Positions 24,701 to 35,188 of a DNA stretch of 64,000 nucleotides are shown here, in pieces; positions within the stretch are counted from its first letter, which is position 1, and every line of letters starts with the position of its first letter. The notes under the pieces are model-generated. The model saw only the letters and a list, made by a program, of their open reading frames with translations. It did no database searches and was not told where the DNA came from. Made by a program: the position numbers and the translations under genes. This DNA is from Andrena cerasifolii (lineage: Eukaryota > Arthropoda > Insecta > Hymenoptera > Andrenidae): contig NC_135121.1 of the NCBI RefSeq assembly GCF_050908995.1, forward strand, positions 17,608,001 to 17,672,000, in the 5' to 3' direction.

Positions 24701-27700
24701 CGATCAGCCCATTAAACGAGCTGTCGTCGAGCGAGCAACGGGTTATTTTTAAACACGTAACATTTCAGGAATGGAAACGTAGCGTTGTTAGGTGGACGAA
24801 GGGCAATGAGATAGGAAGAACGATTGATAGTGTGATTTTTTTATTTAAATATTATTTCGAGTCACGCATGACTTATGTAAGAGATTATCTATACATATTG
24901 GTGGGATGATGGCGATGCATGTTCATACATGAGAATTTTAATTTTAATTGATTCATATTCTTCGGAGTAGCACCTGTTATTGCATTTTGGATCGTACTTT
25001 TTTCATTTTATTTCTGTTATACGCTACTTTCGGATTTGTGGATTCTGGAGGACGTTTGAGAAATTTATAATTTCGGATGATTAAGAATGATGGAAATTTT
25101 GAGGAAAAAATTGTTACAAAAATAGGACTGCGAAAATTTTGATCGGAGATCCTAATTTGTGAAACTCCAAATGGAATGATTAATCCTTGAAATTTTAATT
25201 CCCCAATTAGCTTTCATGTCGACAAATTAATATCCAACGAAGGTAAATTTAAATTTCGTTCGTCATGTTATAAATGGCAGCTAAATCCACACGTTGAATG
25301 AGGAATTTACTTCATGCTCAAGGGGGACAGTTTTTATTTTCATTGCCGTTGGATTATAAAGGAGATATTTATATAAATAAACGTGCATGTCGTCGAAGTA
25401 TAAACTCATACAAAATTGTTCAAATTTGCATTCGCTTCTCCACGAGAAAATTGTATTTCACTGCGATTAGTAGATACAACAGAACTTAAAAGATTAAAGC
25501 TATTTCAGATTGCATTTATAGAACATCCCTTTGCACTTCACCTAAATTTAGAAGCAGCTAAGCCATCGATAAACACTTCTACGAATACATACACTTGTTA
25601 CGTAATGTCTTAGGAAAATAGGTTTACTTCCGTGACCTATCAATACCTTATTTCTACTCTGAAAATACAATATAGCTTTAATGCATCCGCATACACGTTT
25701 CTAGTAAAAAAATATGCAACACAATATCGACTTTTTTTATATTCAAGGTTATTTCAAAGACACGCTATTTTGTAACTCCCTTCGACATCAGTTGAACACC
25801 GTCACACAGCTAAGAACATATCTAAAGTTTAATTAAATAAATGCAAAAATATTTTTATCGCATATTTCTTTTACAACAAAAACAACAAAAACATACAAGT
25901 TAATAATGACAAATGCATTATGGAACACTGTACCTACCCATACTTCCTCTACTCTACAATGCATACCCATAAACTGATCACAGTCTATCTGATAGACTCT
26001 ATCGTCTAATCCACCTGCAATCGCAAGTAGTAAAGCCCAATATGATTTACAACATCCCCCAACAGATAGCAAGCAATGCTCCCTCCGCGTGCACAAGATA
26101 TTCCTCGCGCTCAGCAGAGGAACCTCAATTCATACAATATTATCGCCACGAAAGTTTCTAACATTCATCAATACTCTGCAATTAAATCAACCTGCCAACA
26201 AATATCAATCAAGGGGCAAACGGTCGCGCGGAAACGATCCCGCTGAAAATGGAAGAAAATCAAGCAAATTGCCATTGAAATTGAATTCAAAGCGAAACGA
26301 AACCGTGTGCCAGGTATATCGCGGCCCGAGGACAAAACGTTCCAATCAAACCTGCATTCTATCTCCATTATCGCCCCCACTCCCACCACCTTCACCCCCC
26401 CCCCCCCGCTCGCTCGCAACAACCGCGTTTTCGTTTCGCGTTACACCGATGATGATGACGCAAACGCTGCAAACCGCGTGCAATCATACGGAAATTATGC
26501 GGGAGTCGGAGGCCATGGTACGCGCAATAATTTTCAATAATCACGATCCTCCCCGCTGGCAGACGACATAGGTAATAACGACAGCCTACGTCGCGACGTC
26601 GAGGCGTCCTCAGAATTTAAAGGAGATGCCTCCGTCATTGGTAGCTTCTGGAATATACTGCAAAATCTGTTAATACAGTTTAGAAAGTAATTAGACGATC
26701 ATTTGTGCAAGTAAGATGGTTGAAATTTCAAAAGCTACACTTCGTACAGAAATTGACGGTTCAGGAGGATTGCTAAGATATTAAATGTATAATATTTGTT
26801 ATATTTTTCTATATTTGACGAAAGGATGTTTGGTTTTCATTCCTGTAATTGAATCGTGTACTACATTGTCAATTTCGAGTTACACAATTCGCACTGTAAC
26901 CGAGGTGTAATAACGTTGGCTGTTTGTCTTTTTGGATAAATGGGTCCTCGATATTGAAATTGAATTGGATTGTTTTCGGAGCTTGCCACCGGAAAATTTG
27001 AAATTTTAACGATGGCAAACGAGTAGAGAGGTGTTGAATTTTGGAACTTCAGGTTCTTCCTTTGAATGCAAGAGTAGAACTCAATCAATAACCCTCCACA
27101 GAATAAAGTGTAATATATCCTAATATTTACACTCAGAAAATAACTGATGGAAACATTATCGTAACCAATCACCACAATCTTAACACAGACATCAATAGGG
27201 GTTGTCCTTAAATTACGCAGGACTCGGGGAGAGGGTCACGAATTTCATACGTTTTCTAACAAGGGCGAGAGAGAGAGAGTCTTAATAACTGTAAAAATGC
27301 AATGTAAAAAATATTACGTAAGGGAGGGGGGTGGGATTGGAATATAAAATCTTACGAATTCTTATACTGGGGCAGGGAGGAAATAAGAAATCGCCAAAAT
27401 GTAGCCTTACGTAATTTAAGGACGGCCCCATAGTGCTAACTACTCCAAGTACTCCCCACAATCACTCCACGAGTTCGAACGCTGAAGAAGGATCGATTAA
27501 CCACCCCCCAGCGAGTGCAGTATCAGTTTTCATGACGTATCCTCGATAAATTTAGTAATCGCCACCCTCTCTGTTCGCAGACGACATAATAACGCCAGTC
27601 TACGTCGCGCCAACCAGGTCGCCGACAACCTTCAGGCCCAAGCAGCACAAGGAGAACATCCAGGAACGTCCTTCCTGCGACGACGAGGAGGACTGCGAGG

Positions 27701-30700
27701 AAGGCTCCGGCGAGCCGGTGACCACCGAGGAAATCATCGTCACATCAGCCACCGGTCCGTTCTCCTCTTTGCTTTGCTTTCAGGGCACTCGATTTTCATG
27801 AGCTCCCTCGCGGCGCCCTGGTATTGATCTTCCGTTCACGGTTTCCTCTCGTTCACTTCCTAGTACGTGCCCGCCGTTCGTGCAGCAGGCGTATTTCCAA
27901 GACTTGCATAGTGTGCGCGGGGGTGAAAGGAGTTTCTTTTCGAGGGGATAAATTGAAAACTCCTCCGGAAGACGCGACAGGATGAAAGTCTCCCCCTTTG
28001 TTGGCGGGCGATCGCCTCTTGTTCCGTCGTGAAAGCTGCGAGATTGGGGCTGCAAAGTATTGTTGGATGGCAGTGGTTTTTCGTGGGGAAACGTGTTTTA
28101 ATCTGGGAAGCAGTTGGTGGGTGGTTTTGGGTGACTTTCTCGTGCCATTCTCTATTTTTTAAAGCTGCTACCATACTGTCTTAAAAAATTCAAGCACAGT
28201 TCTCTTTCACCCAAGAATGAACCACAGAAAATATTCTGTACATTCAATTATATAATCCCGTGATTCTATATTGTCCCTGAAAATTTTCCCTGTATATTGT
28301 ACATGACAATCTGCAAGCTCAGTTGACAAAGGCAGATTCATTCAACACTCCCGTCGGATGGAAAGCGTCATAGCTTTGCAGGAGAAGATCGCCGCATTAA
28401 TATTTATTGGGGGGGAAGTGAAGCATCTTCGAGATACGACTCTCGCTGTAATTGAGGCACGGTCTTCGAAAGGAGGAGGTGAAAAAAGGGGGAGGGAGAA
28501 TGCACGAGTGCTCGTTATGGAAATACTTGGCCCGTGGGCGTCCTCTTCATCTGCATATCCCTCGACTTTCATGCGGTGAAAGCTCCGCCAATCCCAACTG
28601 CTACCGGTTAAGTTGACCGTCACGAAAATAGCGCTACCCTCTTTGACGCGTCGGAGACGAGACTTCTTTCAGTACACGCTGCTCTTCATCGCAGAATAGG
28701 GTGCTCCTCGTCGTTTACCTTGCGACATCGTTTACGCGGGTTAAAGTAATTTCCGTCTGCGACGTCCAACGAGACTGCCCCCGAAAATCTTCTAAACGGT
28801 ACGAAATTTTCTTCGCAGGGGTTGACCTTGTTCAACGCCTATTCACGGGCTCCGCGTGGATGCGAGCTTTTAATCGCTCTAATTGGATAAGCTGGACTTT
28901 TGTACTGTCACGTGATTTAGTAGGGGAAAATAGATTGTGCCCGAGACATGCTCTTCTCGTTTTTAAATATTTCGCTGCCCCGATCAGTTATTTTCAAAGG
29001 TGCCAGACGCTTCGATCGTCAAATTTCCGTTGGCTAACGAACATAAATATTTAACATAGTTTATCTGGTCTGGCTGGGAATCAATCGTGAAGAATTTAGG
29101 AGGTTTATTTTGGTTCGTCGTGTTTGGTGAATTTTTTTACCGGATTGACCCCTCCAAGTATTTTTATCAATTGAACCTACCCTTGCGTTTATTTTAGCGT
29201 CGCTGAAGGCTTCTTTGGGCGTGTATCTGTTGTTTTCTATAGTTTGGCAAATCTGCAATGTTCTGGCTCTCAAAATATTTATCATCGGTTCTAACAATAT
29301 TTCCTGATTATAAATTCCTTCTAAATTCATGAACCTCATTTCCATCCTCGTAGAACAAGCTTCGCGTACTTACACCGAACTTTTGACAAATTCCTTGAAA
29401 TTACAAAATACATACTGTCGCTCGTATCATCCACCCTCTCCAACTGCCACCTAGGATAAACATGTCCCTGGAAGATGAGCCCTTTAAAATTCTCTTCTTC
29501 AACATCTTCGCCGTCAGCGTTTCAGCAGCTGGGTAGTCTAGTCAGTCTAGTGTTACCCACGTCGCGTCAGACAAGCTTTGAAAGCACCAACGACTGCTAC
29601 ATCCTCAGCTTTTAAGACTGACACTTCTCAGTGGCCTGTAATCTCTAGAATAACCTGCGCTAAATTTGTACTTCCACTCACGATTCATACCTTCACCATA
29701 CCCAAAGAATAATATCTTCGAACATTAAGGGGTTACGTACCTTCTCGGCGCCTAATAATTCATCGCTTTTGGGATTTTTTTTCTCGAGAGGTGTGAAATA
29801 AATAAAAAATCTATAATTGTATCCTGTTCTTGGGACCTTTATTCATATAAAAAAATTTATTTGGCACACTTTTGTCATATATTGCCTTCGTTTTCTGCGG
29901 TTGCAGCTTCATATTCCCTTAATCAAAAATAATACCTATAAACAACCATCAGAGCGCAACGAGCCGCAATATGCCAACACACAAATATCACAAACCCCGT
30001 CGTATCTGAAGCCCAATAGCGATGAGAGGTCACCCTGATCCCAACTTAGTCAAACTGCCGTCTACCCACAACTCTCAATAACCACGTTACTCCACGTGCT
30101 CGCGATCGTGAAAAAGAAAGCAATCGAACCGTGGCCCGGCGGGTGGAATAACGACTCCTTTCACGTGATTAAGCATGTTACGTGTTCCCGGCGGAACAGC
30201 ACAACCCCCTCCCGAGGTGTCCTCGCCAACGTGGCTGCCCACGCACGCGTGAATACCGCCGGCCTACGCACGCGTAAATATTGTCGGTAGCACGTTACAA
30301 CCCCATCCCCCTGGCGAAGCCAATCGGATACACGTAATTGCACCGCACAGCCGGCACTGACGCTTCTCCTTCTCTCCATTTGCCAAGCAGATTCCAGCTC
30401 GGTGACGTACACGACTGGCCGCGAGTACACCACCGGCCACATCAGCACGCAAACGTCTCCAGGCACGCCGTCGACATCGACCCGGGACACCGTCACCGTC
30501 TCCGTCCAGTACAATGTGTCGACCACAGACCTCGAGACCAGCCACGCCAGGTGAGTTTGCCAGTTACGCTCCAACACCCCGCGGCGATGCCGAAATTCGC
30601 CACGTCGTCGCCCCCCGAACGCGAGCGGCAAGCCGAAACCGCGTCTGCGTGATCCTCCGGTATATATTCGAGCAACATGCTGTTGATTTTCGGGCTTCAT

Positions 30701-33600
30701 TATGCCTCCGCCGCGTTGAATCTGTGCCATTGTGAAGGGTTTCGTTGGGTTGTTGACAGCTGCGCGCCGGGGGGGTGGTGGGTGGTTATTTGGGAGAGCT
30801 TCTGTCTTGGTAATTAGACGGAGTCGTGGAAAGTTGGTACTTGGGGTTTTCAGGATGGAGAGTTAAGAATGGTGTGTAGGCTGACGTCGACTTTGTTTTT
30901 TAGTTTGAAGTGACAGTGTGGAGGGTTAAAGTGTATATTTGTATTGCAGTTGGTTTGCGAGCTCTTGGAGAGGCGAGAAAAGAGCTTGTGTAATTGTTGT
31001 TTCATTTGAAGATTATTTGCAGAGATTTTAATGGCATTTGTACCTATGTGCTTTTGAGAGAAATGTTTTACTGTGCGCTTCGAGAAGTATTTAGGGGGTG
31101 AATCGGTATTTTAGTGAACAGTTTGCTACATATTTCTGTGTATGTGCATACGTACCACGGTCACGTGTAGAGATTTGTAAATTGATTCAGGTGGCTCTGT
31201 GTTATAACCTGATTCAATGGGGGATTATCGTCTAACAGCTCCAAAAGTAACTGAGATTTAATAATTTTTTTGGAAAAACTGTTGCTCATATTGGATTAAA
31301 CTCTTTTGAGACGTAAGGAGGCATCTTTAAACTTGCAGAAAATATTTTCTTATATCCATCCTTGTTATTTATTAATTATTGTGGAATTTTCTCCACCTCT
31401 TCGATGACGTAACTCCTGTTGGCGGGATGTCTAGCACCTATCACAGTCATCTGATTGTAAAAAGAATAGAAGTGTCTTAAAGTTAGATAGTTTACGCTGG
31501 GATGGGTCCAGTTTAAAGAAAAAAAAAGAAAAATTGAAAGAGTTATAGCGTTTGAAAGGCAAAGTAAGTTTTTCCTTAGACAAACTTTTCATATTATTCT
31601 TTATAGCGACGAAAAAAAGTATTATAAATACAAACTAAAATTAAAATTTTAAGTCCAGCACCAGCGTAAATTATTTAACTTTAACCCTTCGTGGTCACAC
31701 GGGGTGTATTGCACCCCAACAGCAATTTTCGAGTTAAAATGTCACGCCTTTACTACTTCCAAAAGGGAATTTATTGCAAAAAAAAATTAAAAAATCGTTT
31801 TTTCCTCGACAACCGTGGAAAATCGTTCATTTTCAACTACAAATTTTATTATATCAAAATTTACATTTACAAAAAGACTATTAGACCATAATTGTATAAG
31901 TATTACGAATGTACAATTATCACTGAAAAGTTAAAAGATGCAAAAATACGAAAATGGTAATTCAAAAAATGACACTGGAGTACAGTGAACCCCAAATGAT
32001 CAATTTGTGATTATAAGAAGGTGTGACTACGAAGGATTAACCAAAAAGAAGACTGTGACAGGTGCTACACCTGACGCCAACATCGTCGAGAAGTTAACAC
32101 GATTCCACAATAATTAATGAATAATAAGAAGGATCGACATAAAAAAAATTCTACAAGTTTAAAGATGCCTCCTTATATCCCAAAAGAGTTTAATGCAATA
32201 TTAACAATAGTTTTGTAAAAAAAAAATCAAATTTCGCGGGCTGTTACACGAGAATCCCCTTTAATGGAATTTGTCTTATAATAACAGCAGTCAACTGTGT
32301 GCAATTATCTTATACATCTTAGAATCAGGCCCGGCTCAAGCCTTTTCTGCGTCCCAGGCGAACTTGCAAAATTGCACCCTTTATTTATAATACATTTATT
32401 TGAGTTTTTTGATTACCTTGCTCTAAATATTTATTCGTAGCATAAATCATGTATAGTACAACTTGTGACATTTCATTTAAAACTTAATTTTAAAAAATGC
32501 CAACAATGAAAATACCATTCTGCACGGCTTGTCAATTTTACGCCCTAGGCAGCTACCTAATTTTTCCAATAGAAGCGAGCCGGGCCTGCTTAAAGTATTA
32601 TGAACATTGCCCGCGTGTACTAAGATTTCCTCGCACGAACTTGAAGCTCACATGAATTATTCACCTGCTTCGAGGTCGATAATAGGGTTTTAGATAATCA
32701 AACTCCGATTAAGCAGTCTGATTGGATCTAGCGGTCTAGCTAATTAACCATCGAATCGATTCAGTCAATTCACTAAGCTAACTAGCGAAGTTGCTTCAAC
32801 ACTGTCATTTTAATCTCCACTCGCGACATCGAAACCTATTTCGTTTTCCTTTTGCGAAAATGGATAAACCTCGTAGATCGGTAATACTATATTCGACGAC
32901 TCAACATGGAGATGATCGTGGTTTATGCAAATAACTTCAAAGCACCAATTCATCCCCCTTTATCATAAATTTCCACACTAATTTACCCAAGGTTAAATCA
33001 TCAACATACCACTCTCGTAGCACTGTCGAAGCTTTCAATTATTCTTATTCTAATTGCAAGCTCCCAATTTTGAAATGTCCAATTTGAATCCTCGACAGCG
33101 ATACCATCTCATAATTTCATTGCCCCGTCCTTTCCACCCGTTTCGATAATATTCAAACCACCAATTTCGAACATTGCAGCAGCATCGTGACGCAGAGATC
33201 GGCGACCGTGACGACCCAGAGCACCACCACGGAGATGACGGACCCACCGCCGCCCCCTCCGCCCCCCATCTACCCGCCGATGCCGACGCCCCCGAAGAAC
33301 AACAACAACAAGAGGATAACGTCCGAGGCGGCGGAGAACGCCGCGCTGATAATCGGCATCATAGCCGCGGCATTGATCGCCATAGTTCTGATCATCCTGA
33401 TCATCCTCAAGTTCAAGAATCGTCCGGAGACCAGCTACAAGGTGGACGAGACGAAGACCTTCTGCCAGGACCCGAACGCGGCGTTACTGGGCGCGGCTGG
33501 CTCCAACCAGCCGTTCAACGGCGCCCTGAAGAACGGTGCGAACGGGAGCAAGACTAACAAGAAGCGAGAACTGATAGACATCAAAGAGTGGTACGTGTAG
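21551..33600 (+). CDS. Nrx-1: Neurexin-1, 3' end of gene (five exons, partial)
   Basis: Neurexin-1 is a presynaptic single-pass adhesion receptor. Five exons (21,551-21,792; 22,777-22,894; 27,581-27,754; 30,391-30,550; 33,180-33,600) join in frame to about 370 residues plus a TAG stop. In order they give the C-terminal half of the last laminin-G/LNS domain, an acidic stalk with paired cysteines, a Ser/Thr-rich region, a proline run, one transmembrane helix and a 60-residue cytoplasmic tail ending KEWYV. The family assignment rests on LQRMQQ-like and DDLIFSGAGSGC segments, the juxtamembrane SYKVDET motif (band 4.1-binding region in the family) and the PDZ ligand EWYV, equivalent to vertebrate EYYV, which binds CASK and Mint. 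Splice phases 0, 1, 1 and 2 are consistent throughout. The 5' part of the gene is not seen in the window. Confidence 0.93.
21878..22128 (+). mobile_element. hAT-like MITE, copy 1 (251 bp)
   Basis: Ends are CACGGGCGTCCGAAGACTT and, reverse-complemented, CATGGGCGTCTGGGGAGGG. Flanking octamers ACCATTCC (21,870-21,877) and ACCATCTC (22,129-22,136) match at 6 of 8 positions, as an aged 8-bp hAT target duplication would. A same-family copy lies at 40,503-40,746 in the same orientation. Shared interior words include GAAAAATATACCCC, AACCCATTTTGTAGTG and AACTGCCCCTTTTGCACCCC. No coding capacity. Confidence 0.78.
22777..22894 (+). CDS. Nrx-1: Neurexin-1 exon: end of LNS6 and start of stalk
   Basis: The exon is 118 nt, phase 0 in and phase 1 out, between acceptor TTTTCGCAG and the strong donor GTAAGT. 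The translation starts TPASGFPGVIDDLIFSGAGS, the last strand of LNS6, which closes with the cysteine of SGC. It then becomes acidic (TADDEDEEC) and ends TPIYESGS. The acid-flanked Ser-Gly is a candidate glycosaminoglycan attachment site. Confidence 0.92.
22895..26562 (+). other. Neurexin-1 intron (part)
   Basis: The intron is AT-rich. It has a TA-rich run near 23,231-23,245, a CpG-containing patch near 24,430-24,650 and a 16-base C run near 26,395-26,411. No conserved frame or RNA gene is seen. Confidence 0.6.
26563..26620 (+). pseudogene. Degenerate copy of the downstream neurexin stalk exon, or cryptic microexon
   Basis: After CTCCCCGCTGGCAG comes ACGACATA, GGTA, ATAACG, then CAGCCTACGTCGCGACG. 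The real exon at 27,581 reads ACGACATA, ATAACG, CCAGTCTACGTCGCGCC after CTGTTCGCAG. The two align over roughly 45 bp with a 4-base GGTA insertion in the upstream copy. That insertion creates a 5' splice site (GTAATA), leaving a 9-nt candidate exon at 26,563-26,571 flanked by AG and GT. Its phase (1 in, 1 out) fits, and inclusion would add Asp-Asp-Ile to the stalk. Confidence 0.5.
27198..27429. mobile_element. MITE with GGGG..GTCCTTAAATTACG termini (232 bp)
   Basis: The left end is GGGGTTGTCCTTAAATTACG. The right end reverse-complemented is GGGGCCGTCCTTAAATTACG, so 18 of 20 bases match. The flanking trinucleotide ATA is present on both sides (27,195-27,197 and 27,430-27,432), suggesting a 3-bp target duplication. 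The superfamily is uncertain. The element lies inside a neurexin intron about 150 bp before the stalk exon. Confidence 0.75.
27581..27754 (+). CDS. Nrx-1: Neurexin-1 exon: acidic stalk
   Basis: The exon is 174 nt, phase 1 in and phase 1 out, after acceptor CTGTTCGCAG. The product reads DDIITPVYVAPTRSPTTFRP, then a lysine/glutamine-rich stretch, then CDDEEDCEEGSGEP and TTEEIIVTSAT. The two cysteines in the CDDEEDC motif could form the stalk loop known in neurexins. The acid-flanked GSG is a second candidate heparan-sulfate site. The 3' boundary (ACCG then GTCCGT) is chosen because the next exon needs phase 1, but this donor is weak. Confidence 0.87.
27755..30390 (+). other. Neurexin-1 intron
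   Basis: The 2.6-kb intron has mixed composition and no recognised element. Open frames at 28.3-28.6 kb and 28.7-29.05 kb lack similarity and splice support. Confidence 0.6.
30391..30550 (+). CDS. Nrx-1: Neurexin-1 exon: Ser/Thr-rich stalk
   Basis: The exon is 160 nt, phase 1 in and phase 2 out, between TTTGCCAAGCAG and the strong donor GTGAGT. The product begins DSSSVTYTTGREYTTGHIST and continues Ser/Thr-rich (TSPGTPSTSTRDTVTVS) to ETSHA. This is the O-glycosylation-prone stalk of the receptor. A longer minus-strand frame (30,161-30,730) covers it but is a shadow. Confidence 0.88.
31685..32036. mobile_element. piggyBac-like MITE, 352 bp
   Basis: The element is flanked by TTAA on both sides (31,681-31,684 and 32,037-32,040). 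Ends are CCCTTCGTGGTCACACGGGG and, reverse-complemented, TCCTTCGTAGTCACACC. A TTAA target and CCY-type ends are hallmarks of piggyBac. No transposase can be read. It lies in the last neurexin intron. Confidence 0.7.
32326..32588. mobile_element. hAT-like MITE, 263 bp, 12-bp perfect TIRs
   Basis: Ends are CAGGCCCGGCTC and GAGCCGGGCCTG, an exact inverted pair. Flanking octamers CTTAGAAT (32,318-32,325) and CTTAAAGT (32,589-32,596) match at 6 of 8, consistent with an aged hAT duplication. Subterminal GCGTCCCAGGCGA and CGCCCTAGGC also pair. It lies 290 bp after the piggyBac-like MITE and in the same neurexin intron. Confidence 0.82.
33175..33182 (+). promoter_or_regulatory. NAGNAG tandem splice acceptor
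   Basis: The intron ends ATTGCAGCAG. Using the first AG (33,178-33,179) gives Ser-Ser-Ile and the second (33,181-33,182) gives Ser-Ile; both keep frame. Tandem acceptors of this kind are often used alternatively. Confidence 0.6.
33180..33600 (+). CDS. Nrx-1: Neurexin-1 last exon: proline run, TM helix, cytoplasmic tail
   Basis: The exon enters in phase 2. The product runs through a Thr-rich end of the stalk (SATVTTQSTTTEMTD), eight prolines, a basic NNNNKRITSEAAENA juxtamembrane part, and a 22-residue hydrophobic helix beginning AALIIGIIAAALIAIVLIIL. The tail starts KFKNRPETSYKVDETK (band 4.1-type motif) and ends RELIDIKEWYV then TAG at 33,598-33,600. The short tail (about 63 residues) contrasts with the long glycine- and histidine-rich tail I recall for the fly protein. 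Confidence 0.95.
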
Positions 33601-35188
33601 ATATGGCCAGGATCCACGGGCCCCCTTAAACCGCACGCGTTCTTAAGCCTCGTGCCAGGTGTCCAGACACGAGTCGAACATTCGAGTGAGCCTCTTCTCG
33701 GATCCCTGATCGGTGCTAGGTGGATCGAGAAGCATCCCCCTCGGCGCACTAACGAATGTGGGACGGTGCTCCTCGCAGGTGAACGACTGATAGATTAATA
33801 GACGGTGGTCGGAACGAGGTTCAGATGGGTCACAAACTTTTCACGTGTCCGCGGCCTGTAATCGTCGTTTAATTCCTCGTACGTTATTGGGTTCGACGAG
33901 CATCGATCGCGCTAAGAGGATCGATTCTCGCCACCTCGTGGGGGGATGGACGTGCACCCTGCGGGCTGGCTGAAAGCGCGAGCTTACGCGACGTCCTCGA
34001 CGGACCCCGATAGACGGCGCCGATCCCATTAGCAGCTTGTGCACGTCCGCGGAAGACAACGAGCCGAGGCAGGTGGGGTTCAACGCTCGTCGATGTTCTT
34101 AGGCGTCGCCGGCCGATTGAAGACGACGAGCCGAGACTGATCGCGTTAAACGAAACCACAGGAAAGGAACGGTGAGGGGGGTGTCCAGTGTGCGCTGATT
34201 ATCGGACGATAATCGCGCGTGAGGAAGGTAATCACCCCCCGGGGTATGGTACGGAAAGGTTGTGTCGATTAGAGAAGTGTCCTGACAATGCGCGCCAGGC
34301 GGAAGTAGAGCATCGCGTTGCCATTTTCGTTGGAGCCGCGCTCGAGCTTATTCCCAGCACTTTCCCGTTGCTGGCCAGACGTAGACCACGCGGCACACGA
34401 TCGATTCCTCGAAACATGGTCGCAACTACCGCGGGGAGAACTCTCCGGCCCCTCGCCCCGTCTACAACTCTGCCGCGAAATTAAACTTCCTCCTTGTTGC
34501 TGCGTCGTTAGTTGTGTATGATATTTACTGTACATGAAAGGTTTAACGTTCACGCGCACGATCCTTCTTTAGATCACGTTGAAAGTAGCCCCCTCCGGCG
34601 TTAGACGTTGCTACGGACGAACTTGCCCCACGGGTGGCGTCGCGAAGGCGTCGCGCTGTGTCTCGAGGATGGGATACGCTTTTGTTTCAACGTTGTCATA
34701 GTCCCATGGACGAAGGGACGAGAAAGTGTTGGAAGTAAGGCTGCAGGGACGGAAGCATCGATACGAACGATCCTATCTAGCGATTAATGAACTTATTGTT
34801 GTATAGAAGAAGAAGAGGAAGATATATATATATATATACATATACGATATTTATCGATTATGTTATGCGTGTAAATTGTTTATTAAATTATATAGATTTT
34901 ATTAACAACATGGGAGAGCGTGAGTGTACGTGCATGTGTGGATCTGTACGTGTGTCGAGCGTGAAAGTCCAAGTTGTTCTGTGCATGGAACAGCGACGCG
35001 AAGTAACGTCGGTGTTCATCAACACGTAAATCAACTCTTGCAAGATACGGGGAATAACGATCGGCGAGAGCACTCGGAGGACACTGTCGAGTAGGTGACA
35101 CGTGGCAGAGATGCTTATACGTATTATACACACAGGGTGCGAGCGCAGTATTGCTAAAACGAATCGTCGACGTTCAACCGGTGCTTAA

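Noticed and set aside
26089..26571. 160-codon plus-strand frame in a neurexin intron
   Set aside because: Spans the poly-C run and lacks similarity; the frame is compositional.
30161..30730. 189-codon minus-strand frame
   Set aside because: Antisense shadow of the neurexin exon at 30,391-30,550.
33174..33557. 127-codon frame overlapping the last neurexin exon
   Set aside because: Out-of-phase shadow; the neurexin frame is clearly the real one.
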